From NCBI GenBank assembly GCA_030770545.1, contig JAUCMP010000028.1, forward strand, positions 11,117,501 through 11,181,500: 64,000 nt of DNA, in the 5' to 3' direction. A program made the translations under genes and the position numbers. Positions 52,501-63,139 of the stretch are shown in pieces. The notes beneath the pieces were generated by a model, which worked only from the letters and a program-made list of their open reading frames with translations, did not search any database and was not told the origin of the DNA. The first letter of the stretch is position 1, and the number at the start of each line of letters is the position of its first letter. Source of the DNA: Macropodus opercularis. Taxonomy: Eukaryota; Chordata; Actinopteri; Anabantiformes; Osphronemidae.

Positions 52501-53080
52501 GAGGCTGTAAACAGTGCAAAAACGCTTAGAATGGCCTGTTCTGTGCATTTTAGACCTTAATAAAACTACTTTGAACAAAGTGATTTAAATGCATTTTAAA
52601 GGTGTTTTCCTGCTTCAGGGATGTATTTGGATCATATCTAGCACAAAAACTTCATCGCCATTGCTTGCATTAAGAAACAGCAGCTTAAAGCATCACTGAG
52701 GCTGGAAACATTGCAAAAACGCTTAGAATGGCCTGTTCTGTGCATTTCAGACCTTAATAAAACTACTTTGAACAAAGTGATTTAAATGCATTTTAAAGGT
52801 GTTTTCCTGCTTCAGGGATGTATTTGGATCATATCTAGCACAAAAACTTCATCGCCATTGCTTGCATTAAGAAACAGCAGCTTAAAGCATCTCTGAGGCT
52901 GGAAACATTGCAAAAACGCTTAGAATGGCCTGTTCTGTGCATTTCAGACCGAAAGAACACTACTTTGAACAAAGTGATTTAAATGCATTTTAAAGGTGTT
53001 TGCCAGCTTCAGGGATGTATTTGGATCATATCTAGCACAAAAACTTTATTGCCATTGCTTGCATTAGGAAACAGCAGCTT
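48650..53080. repeat. Long block, copy 2 (truncated on the right)
   Basis: Matches 38425-42860 at offset 10225 at every tag listed for copy 1. On the left the match starts where the GACCGAAAG monomer (48624) ends, since copy 1 has GACCAAAAG there. On the right it stops inside a monomer near 53070-53080, where copy 1 continues with TTAAAGCATCACTG but this one switches to TTAAAGAAATGCTG. It therefore lacks the second half of the nested eight-monomer duplication. Confidence 0.9.
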
Positions 53081-53085
53081 AAAGA
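53060..53085. other. Chimeric monomer at the copy 2 / copy 3 junction
   Basis: The left side, CATTAGGAAACAGCAGC, belongs to the monomer at 42838-42860. The right side, AAAGAAATGCTGAGG, belongs to the monomer at 38920, which elsewhere always follows GCTTCCATTGAGAAAAAGC. The two meet in the shared CAGCTTAAAG segment. This is the expected product of unequal crossing-over within a short identical stretch, and it fused the truncated copy 2 to the start of copy 3. Confidence 0.8.
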
Positions 53086-56000
53086 AATGCTGAGGCTGGA
53101 AACAGTGCAAAAACGCTTAATGGCCTGTTCTGTGCATTTCAGACCAAAAGAACAATACTTTGAACAAAGTAATTTAAATGCATTTTAAAGGTGATTGCCT
53201 TCTTCAGGGATGTATTTGGATCATATCTAGCACAAAAACTTTATTGCCATTGCTTGCATTAAGAAACAGCAGCTTAAAGCATCACTGAGGCTGGAAACAG
53301 TTGAAAAACGCTTAGAATGGCCTGTTCTGTGCATTTCAGACCAAAAGAACACTACTTTGAACAAAGTGATTTAAATGCATTTTAAAGGTGTTTGCCAGCT
53401 TCAGGGATGTATTTGGATCATATCTAGCACAAAAACTTTATTGCCATTGCTTGCATTAAGAAACAGCAGCTTAAAGCATAACTGAGGCTGTAAACAGTGC
53501 GAAAACGCTTAGAATGGCCTGTTCTGTGCATTTTAGACCAAAAGATCAATACTTTGAACAAAGTGATTTAAATGCATTTTAAAGGTGTTTGCCTGCTTCA
53601 GGGATGTATTTGGATCATATCTAGCACAAAAACTTCATCGCCATTGCTTCCATTGAGAAAAAGCAGCTTAAAGAAATACTGAGGCAGAAAACAGTGCAAA
53701 AACGCTTAATGGCCTGTTCTGTGCATTTCAGACCAAAAGAACACTACTTTGAACAAAGTTATTTAAATGCATTTTAAAGGTGTTTGCCTGCTTCAGGGAT
53801 GTATTTGGATCATATCTAGCACAAAAACTTTATTGCCATTGCTTGCTTTAAGATGCAGCAGCTTAAAGCATCACTGAGGCTGGAAACATTGCAAAAACGC
53901 TTAGAATGGCCTGTTCTGTGCATTTTAGACCTTAATAAAACTACTTTGAACAAAGTGATTTAAATGCATTTTAAAGGTGTTTGCCTTCTTCAAGGATGTA
54001 TTTGGATCATATCTAGCACAAAAACTTCATTGCCATTGCTTGCATTAAGATGCAACAGCTTAAATAAATACTGAGGCTGGAAACAGTGCAAAAACGCTTA
54101 GAATGGCCTGTTCTGTGCATTTCAGACCAAAAGAACACTACTTTGAACAAAGTGATTTAAATGCATTTTAAAGGTGTTTGCCAGCTTCAGGGATGTATTT
54201 GGATCATATCTAGCACAAAAACTTTATTGCCATTGCTTGCATTAAGAAACAGCTGCTTAAAGCATCACTGAGGCTGTAAACAGTGCAAAAACGCTTAGAA
54301 TGGCCTGTTCTGTGCATTTCAGACCTTAATAAAACTACTTTGAACAAAGTGATTTAAATGCATTTTAAAGGTGTTTGCCTGCTTCAGGGATGTATTTGGA
54401 TCATATCTAGCACAAAAACTTCATCGCCATTGCTTGCATTAAGAAACAGCAGCTTAAAGCATCACTGAGGCTGTAAACAGTGCGAAAACGCTTAATGGCC
54501 TATTCTGTGCATTTCAGACCTTAATAAAACTACTTTGAACAAAGTGATTTAAATGCATTTTAAAGGTGTTTGCCTGCTTCAGGGATGTATTTGGATCATA
54601 TCTAGCACAAAAACTTCATCGCCATTGCTTGCATTAAGAAACAGCAGTTTAAAGCATAACTGAGGCTGTAAACAGTGCGAAAACGCTTAGAATGGCCTGT
54701 TCTGTGCATTTTAGACCAAAAAATCAATCCTTTGAACAAAGTGATTTAAATGCATTTTAAAGGTGTTTGCCTGCTTCAGGGATGTATTTGGATCATATCT
54801 AGCACAAAAACTTCATCGCCATTGCTTCCATTGAGAAAAAGCAGCTTAAAGAAATACTGAGGCTGGAAACAGTGCAAAAACGCTTAGAATGGCCTGTTCT
54901 GTGCATTTCAGACCTTAATAAAACTACTTTGAACAAAGTGATTTAAATGCATTTTAAAGGTGTTTTCCTGCTTCAGGGATGTATTTGGATCATATCTAGC
55001 ACAAAAACTTCATCGCCATTGCTTGCATTAAGAAACAGCAGCTTAAAGCATCACTGAGGCTGGAAACATTGCAAAAACGCTTAGAATGGCCTGTTCTGTG
55101 CATTTCAGACCTTAATAAAACTACTTTGAACAAAGTGATTTAAATGCATTTTAAAGGTGTTTTCCTGCTTCAGGGATGTATTTGGATCATATCTAGCACA
55201 AAAACTTCATCGCCATTGCTTGCATTAAGAAACAGCAGCTTAAAGCATCTCTGAGGCTGGAAACATTGCAAAAACGCTTAGAATGGCCTGTTCTGTGCAT
55301 TTCAGACCGAAAGAACACTACTTTGAACAAAGTGATTTAAATGCATTTTAAAGGTGTTTGCCAGCTTCAGGGATGTATTTGGATCATATCTAGCACAAAA
55401 ACTTTATTGCCATTGCTTGCATTAGGAAACAGCAGCTTAAAGCATCACTGAGGCTGGAAACATTGCAAAAACGCTTAGAATGGCCTGTTCTGTGCATTTT
55501 AGACCTTAATAAAACTACTTTGAACAAAGTGATTTAAATGCATTTTAAAGGTGTTTGCCTTCTTCAAGGATGTATTTGGATCATATCTAGCACAAAAACT
55601 TCATTGCCATTGCTTGCATTAAGATGCAACAGCTTAAAGAAATACTGAGGCTGGAAACAGTGCAAAAACGCTTAGAATGGCCAGTTCTGTGCATTTCAGA
55701 CCAAAAGAACACTACTTTGAACAAAGTGATTTAAATGCATTTTAAAGGTGTTTGCCTGCTTCAGGGATGTATTTGGATCATATCTAGCACAAAAACTTCA
55801 TCGCCATTGCTTGCATTAAGAAACAGCAGCTTAAAGCATCACTGAGGCTGGAAACAGTGCGAAAACGCTTAGAATGGCCTGTTCTGTGCCTTTCAGACCA
55901 AAAGAACAATACTTTGAACAAAGTAATTTAAATGCATTTTAAAGGTGATTGCCTTCTTCAGGGATGTATTTGGATCATATCTAGCACAAAAACTTTATTG

Positions 56001-58884
56001 CCAATGCTTGCATTAAGAAACAGCAGCTTAAAGCATAACTGAGGCTGTAAACAGTGCGAAAACGCTTAGAATGGCCTGTTCTGTGCATTTTAGACCAAAA
56101 GATCAATACTTTGAACAAAGTGATTTAAATGCATTTTAAAGGTGTTTGCCTGCTTCAGGGATGTATTTGGATCATATCTAGCACAAAAACTTCATCGCCA
56201 TTGCTTCCATTGAGAAAAAGCAGCTTAAAGAAATACTGAGGCAGAAAACAGTGCAAAAACGCTTAATGGCCTGTTCTGTGCATTTCAGACCAAAAGAACA
56301 CTACTTTGAACAAAGTTATTTAAATGCATTTTAAAGGTGTTTGCCTGCTTCAGGGATGTATTTGGATCATATCTAGCACAAAAACTTTATTGCCATTGCT
56401 TGCATTAAGAAACAGCTGCTTAAAGCATCACTGAGGCTGTAAACAGTGCAAAAACGCTTAGAATGGCCTGTTCTGTGCATTTTAGACCTTAATAAAACTA
56501 CTTTGAACAAAGTGATTTAAATGCATTTTAAAGGTGTTTTCCTGCTTCAGGGATGTATTTGGATCATATCTAGCACAAAAACTTCATCGCCATTGCTTGC
56601 ATTAAGAAACAGCAGCTTAAAGCATCACTGAGGCTGGAAACATTGCAAAAACGCTTAGAATGGCCTGTTCTGTGCATTTCAGACCTTAATAAAACTACTT
56701 TGAACAAAGTGATTTAAATGCATTTTAAAGGTGTTTTCCTGCTTCAGGGATGTATTTGGATCATATCTAGCACAAAAACTTCATCGCCATTGCTTGCATT
56801 AAGAAACAGCAGCTTAAAGCATCTCTGAGGCTGGAAACATTGCAAAAACGCTTAGAATGGCCTGTTCTGTGCATTTCAGACCGAAAGAACACTACTTTGA
56901 ACAAAGTGATTTAAATGCATTTTAAAGGTGTTTGCCAGCTTCAGGGATGTATTTGGATCATATCTAGCACAAAAACTTTATTGCCATTGCTTGCATTAGG
57001 AAACAGCAGCTTAAAGCATCACTGAGGCTGGAAACATTGCAAAAACGCTTAGAATGGCCTGTTCTGTGCATTTTAGACCTTAATAAAACTACTTTGAACA
57101 AAGTGATTTAAATGCATTTTAAAGGTGTTTGCCTTCTTCAAGGATGTATTTGGATCATATCTAGCACAAAAACTTCATTGCCATTGCTTGCATTAAGATG
57201 CAACAGCTTAAAGAAATACTGAGGCTGGAAACAGTGCAAAAACGCTTAGAATGGCCTGTTCTGTGCATTTCAGACCAAAAGAACACTACTTTGAACAAAG
57301 TGATTTAAATGCATTTTAAAGGTGTTTGCCTGCTTCAGGGATGTATTTGGATCATATCTAGCACAAAAACTTCATCGCCATTGCTTGCATTAAGAAACAG
57401 CAGCTTAAAGCATCACTGAGGCTGGAAACAGTGCGAAAACGCTTAGAATGGCCTGTTCTGTGCCTTTCAGACCAAAAGAACAATACTTTGAACAAAGTAA
57501 TTTAAATGCATTTTAAAGGTGATTGCCTTCTTCAGGGATGTATTTGGATCATATCTAGCACAAAAACTTTATTGCCAATGCTTGCATTAAGAAACAGCAG
57601 CTTAAAGCATAACTGAGGCTGTAAACAGTGCGAAAACGCTTAGAATGGCCTGTTCTGTGCATTTTAGACCAAAAGATCAATACTTTGAACAAAGTGATTT
57701 AAATGCATTTTAAAGGTGTTTGCCTGCTTCAGGGATGTATTTGGATCATATCTAGCACAAAAACTTCATCGCCATTGCTTCCATTGAGAAAAAGCAGCTT
57801 AAAGAAATACTGAGGCAGAAAACAGTGCAAAAACGCTTAATGGCCTGTTCTGTGCATTTCAGACCAAAAGAACACTACTTTGAACAAAGTTATTTAAATG
57901 CATTTTAAAGGTGTTTGCCTGCTTCAGGGATGTATTTGGATCATATCTAGCACAAAAACTTTATTGCCATTGCTTGCATTAAGAAACAGCAGCTTAAAGC
58001 ATCACTGAGGCTGGAAACATTGCAAAAACGCTTAGAATGGCCTGTTCTGTGCATTTTAGACCTTAATAAAACTACTTTGAACAAAGTGATTTAAATGCAT
58101 TTTAAAGGTGTTTGCCTTCTTCAAGGATGTATTTGGATCATATCTAGCACAAAAACTTCATTGCCATTGCTTGCATTAAGATGCAACAGCTTAAATAAAT
58201 ACTGAGGCTGGAAACAGTGCAAAAACGCTTAGAATGGCCTGTTCTGTGCATTTCAGACCAAAAGAACACTACTTTGAACAAAGTGATTTAAATGCATTTT
58301 AAAGGTGTTTGCCAGCTTCAGGGATGTATTTGGATCATATCTAGCACAAAAACTTTATTGCCATTGCTTGCATTAAGAAACAGCTGCTTAAAGCATCACT
58401 GAGGCTGTAAACAGTGCAAAAACGCTTAGAATGGCCTGTTCTGTGCATTTTAGACCTTAATAAAACTACTTTGAACAAAGTGATTTAAATGCATTTTAAA
58501 GGTGTTTGCCTTCTTCAAGGATGTATTTGGATCATATCTAGCACAAAAACTTCATTGCCATTGCTTGCATTAAGATGCAACAGCTTAAAGAAATACTGAG
58601 GCTGGAAACAGTGCAAAAACGCTTAGAATGGCCTGTTCTGTGCATTTCAGACCAAAAGAACACTACTTTGAACAAAGTGATTTAAATGCATTTTAAAGGT
58701 GTTTACCTGCTTCAGGGATGTATTTGGATCATATCTAGCACAAAAACTTCATCGCCATTGCTTGCATTAAGAAACAGCAGCTTAAAGCATCACTGAGGCT
58801 GGAAACAGTGCGAAAACGCTTAGAATGGCCTGTTCTGTGCATTTCAGACCAAAAGAACACTACTTTGAACAAAGTGATTTAAAT
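53081..58884. repeat. Long block, copy 3
   Basis: Matches about 38924-44727 at offset 14157, and matches 49149-53080 at offset 3932 (20 units), so copies 2 and 3 are tandem neighbours. It keeps both halves of the nested 1574 bp duplication (TTGCCAATGC at 56003 and 57577). After GTGTTTACCTGC at 58704, this copy has a second such monomer 197 bases later (58901), which copy 1 lacks. Confidence 0.9.
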
Positions 58885-60805
58885 GCATTTTAAAGGTGTT
58901 TACCTGCTTCAGGGATGTATTTGGATCATATCTAGCACAAAAACTTCATCGCCATTGCTTGCATTAAGAAACAGCAGCTTAAAGCATCACTGAGGCTGGA
59001 AACAGTGCGAAAACGCTTAGAATGGCCTGTTCTGTGCCTTTCAGACCAAAAGAACAATACTTTGAACAAAGTAATTTAAATGCATTTTAAAGGTGATTGC
59101 CTTCTTCAGGGATGTATTTGGATCATATCTAGCACAAAAACTTTATTGCCAATGCTTGCATTAAGAAACAGCAGCTTAAAGCATCACTGAGGCTGTAAAC
59201 AGTGCGAAAACGCTTAAAAATGGCCTGTTCTGTGCCTTTCAGACCAAAAGAACAATACTTTGAACAAAGTAATTTAAATGCATTTTAAAGGTGATTGCCT
59301 TCTTCAAGGATGTATTTGGATCATATCTAGCACAAAAACTTTATTGCCATTGCTTGCATTAAGAAACAGCAGCTTAAAGCATCACTGAGGCTGGAAACAG
59401 TGCGAAAACGCTTAGAATGGCCTGTTCTGTGCATTTTAGACCAAAAGATCAATCCTTTGAACAAAGTGATTTAAATGCATTTTAAAGGTGTTTGCCTGCT
59501 TCAGGGATGTATTTGGATCATATCTAGCACAAAAACTTCATCGCCATTGCTTCCATTGAGAAAAAGCAGCTTAAAGAAATACTGAGGCTGGAAACAGTGC
59601 AAAAACGCTTAGAATGGCCTGTTCTGTGCATTTCAGACCAAAAGAACACTACTTTGAACAAAGTGATTTAAATGCATTTTAAAGGTGTTTGCCTGCTTCA
59701 GGGATGTATTTGGATCATATCTAGCACAAAAACTTCATCGCCATTGCTTCCATTGAGAAAAAGCAGCTTAAAGAAATACTGAGGCTGGAAACAGTGCAAA
59801 AACGCTTAATGGCCTGTTCTGTGCATTTCAGACCAAAAGAACAATACTTTGAACAAAGTAATTTAAATGCATTTTAAAGGTGATTGCCTTCTTCAGGGAT
59901 GTATTTGGATCATATCTAGCACAAAAACTTTATTGCCATTGCTTGCATTAAGAAACAGCAGCTTAAAGCATCACTGAGGCTGGAAACAGTGCGAAAACGC
60001 TTAGAATGGCCTGTTCTGTGCATTTCAGACCTTAATAAAACTACTTTGAACAAAGTGATTTAAATGCATTTTAAAGGTGTTTGCCTGCTTCAGGGATGTA
60101 TTTGGATCATATCTAGCACAAAAATTTCATCGCCATTGCTTGCATTAAGAAACAGCAGCTTAAAGCATCACTGAGGCTGGAAACAGTGCAAAAACGGTTA
60201 ATGGCCTGTTCTGTGCATTTCAGACCAAACGAACACTACTTTGAACAAAGTTATTTAAATGCATTTTAAAGGTGTTTGCCTTCTTCAGGGATGTATTTGG
60301 ATCATATCTAGCACAAAAACTTTATTGCCATTGCTTGCATTAAGAAACAGCTGCTTAAAGCATCACTGAGGCTGTAAACAGTGCAAAAACGCTTAGAATG
60401 GCCTGTTCTGTGCATTTCAGACCTTAATTAAACTACTTTGAACAAAGTGATTTAAATGCATTTTAAAGGTATTTGCCTGCTTCAGGGATGTATTTGGATC
60501 ATATCTAGCACAAAAACTTCATCGCCATTGCTTGCATTAAGAAACAGCAGCTTAAAGCATCACTGAGGCTGTAAACAGTGCGAAAACGCTTAATGGCCTA
60601 TTCTGTGCATTTCAGACCTTAATAAAACTACTTTGAACAAAGTGATTTAAATGCATTTTAAAGGTGTTTGCCTGCTTCAGGGATGTATTTGGATCATATC
60701 TAGCACAAAAACTTTATTGCCAATGCTTGCATTAAGAAACAGCAGCTTAAAGCATCACTGAGGCTGTAAACAGTGCGAAAACGCTTAGAATGGCCTGTTC
60801 TGTGC
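58885..60805. repeat. Mixed segment after copy 3
   Basis: About ten monomers. TTGCCAATGC recurs at 59151 (1574 after 57577) and 60722, so some units derive from the nested eight-monomer unit. Private changes are GCTTAAAAATGG near 59213, AAAATTTCATCG near 60121, ACGGTTAATGG near 60195, CCAAACGAAC near 60228 and CCTTAATTAAAC near 60423, which breaks the AATAAA string. No gene is present. Confidence 0.7.
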
Positions 60806-62955
60806 CTTTCAGACCAAAAGAACAATACTTTGAACAAAGTAATTTAAATGCATTTTAAAGGTGATTGCCTTCTTCAGGGATGTATTTGGATCATATCTAG
60901 CACAAAAACTTTATTGCCATTGCTTGCATTAAGAAACAGCAGCTTAAAGCATCACTGAGGCTGGAAACAGTGCGAAAACGCTTAGAATGGCCTGTTCTGT
61001 GCCTTTCAGACCAAAAGAACAATACTTTGAACAAAGTAATTTAAATGCATTTTAAAGGTGATTGCCTGCTTCAGGGATGTATTTGGATCATGTCTAGCAC
61101 AAAAACTTCATCGCCATTGCTTCCATTGAGAAACAGCAGCTTAAAGAAATACTGAGGCTGGAAACAGTGCAAAAACGGTTAATGGCCTGTTCTGTGCCTT
61201 TCAGACCAAAAGAACAATACTTTGAACAAAGTAATTTAAATGCATTTTAAAGGTGATTGCCTTCTTCAGGGATGTATTTGGATCATATCTAGCACAAAAA
61301 CTTTATTGCCATTGCTTGCATTAAGAAACAGCAGCTTAAAGCATCACTGAGGCTGGAAACAGTGCGAAAACGCTTAGAATGGCCTGTTCTGTGCCTTTCA
61401 GACCAAAAGAACAATACTTTGAACAAAGTAATTTAAATGCATTTTAAAGGTGTTTGCCTTCTTCAGGGATGTATTTGGATCATATCTAGCACAAAAACTT
61501 TATTGCCATTGCTTGCATTAAGAAACAGCAGCTTAAAGCATCACTGAGGCTGGAAACAGTGCGAAAACGCTTAGAATGGCCTGTTCTGTGCATTTTAGAC
61601 CAAAAGATCAATACTTTGAACAAAGTGATTTAAATGCATTTTAAAGGTGTTTGCCTGCTTCAGGGATGTATTTGGATCATATCTAGCACAAAAACTTCAT
61701 CGCCATTGCTTCCATTGAGAAAAAGCAGCTTAAAGAAATACTGAGGCTGGAAACAGTGCAAAAACGCTTAATGGCCTGTTCTGTGCATTTCAGACCAAAA
61801 GAACAATACTTTGAACAAAGTAATTTAAATGCATTTTAAAGGTGATTGCCTTCTTCAGGGATGTATTTGGATCATATCTAGCACAAAAACTTTATTGCCA
61901 TTGCTTGCATTAAGAAACAGCAGCTTAAAGCATCACTGAGGCTGGAAACAGTGCGAAAACGCTTAGAATGGCCTGTTCTGTGCCTTTCAGACCAAAAGAA
62001 CAATACTTTGAACAAAGTAATTTAAATGCATTTTAAAGGTGATTGCCTGCTTCAGGGATGTATTTGGATCATGTCTAGCACAAAAACTTCATCGCCATTG
62101 CTTCCATTGAGAAACAGCAGCTTAAAGAAATACTGAGGCTGGAAACAGTGCAAAAACGGTTAATGGCCTGTTCTGTGCCTTTCAGACCAAAAGAAAAATA
62201 CTTTGAACAAAGTAATTTAAATGCATTTTAAAGGTGATTGCCTTCTTCAGGGATGTATTTGGATCATATCTAGCACAAAAACTTTATTGCCATTGCTTGC
62301 ATTAAGAAACAGCAGCTTAAAGCATCACTGAGGCTGGAAACAGTGCGAAAACGCTTAGAATGGCCTGTTCTGTGCCTTTCAGACCAAAAGAACAATACTT
62401 TGAACAAAGTAATTTAAATGCATTTTAAAGGTGTTTGCCTTCTTCAGGGATGTATTTGGATCATATCTAGCACAAAAACTTTATTGCCATTGCTTGCATT
62501 AAGAAACAGCAGCTTAAAGCATCACTGAGGCTGGAAACAGTGCGAAAACGCTTAGAATGGCCTGTTCTGTGCATTTTAGACCAAAAGATCAATACTTTGA
62601 ACAAAGTGATTTAAATGCATTTTAAAGGTGTTTGCCTGCTTCAGGGATGTATTTGGATCATATCTAGCACAAAAACTTCATCGCCATTGCTTCCATTGAG
62701 AAAAAGCAGCTTAAAGAAATACTGAGGCTGGAAACAGTGCAAAAACGCTTAATGGCCTGTTCTGTGCATTTCAGACCAAAAGAACAATACTTTGAACAAA
62801 GTAATTTAAATGCATTTTAAAGGTGATTGCCTTCTTCAGGGATGTATTTGGATCATATCTAGCACAAAAACTTTATTGCCATTGCTTGCATTAAGAAACA
62901 GCAGCTTAAAGCATCACTGAGGCTGGAAACAGTGCGAAAACGCTTAGAATGGCCT
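60806..62955. repeat. Five-monomer tandem duplication, 981 bp unit
   Basis: Positions 60806-61974 match 61787-62955 at offset 981. Tags are ATGTCTAGC (61090, 62071), ACGGTTAATGG following it and TGTGCCTTTCAG in consecutive units. The only internal difference noticed is AAGAAAAATAC near 62192 in the second copy. The monomers here are mainly the TGTGCCTTTCAG plus GGTGATTGCC type. Confidence 0.85.
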
Positions 62956-63024
62956 GTTCTGTGCATTTCAGACCTTAATAAAACTACTTTGAACAAAGTG
63001 ATTTAAATGCATTTTAAAGGTGTT

Positions 63025-63136
63025 TGCATTCTTCAGGGATGTATTTGTATCATATCTAGCACAAAAACTTCATCGCCATTGCTTGCATTAAGATGCAGCA
63101 GATAAAACAACAACTGAGGTTGGAAACAGTGGAAAA
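63025..63136. repeat. Singular diverged monomer
   Basis: Within about 110 bases this unit has many changes seen nowhere else in the window: TTTGCATTCTTC, ATTTGTATCAT, AGCAGATAAAACAAC in place of AGCAGCTTAAAGCATC, AACTGAGGTTGG and CAGTGGAAAAACG. Ordinary units lie on both sides. It sits exactly between the five-monomer block and the next copy of long-block sequence, so it may be a relic unit that escaped homogenisation or the edge of an older block. Confidence 0.75.
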
Positions 63137-63139
63137 ACG

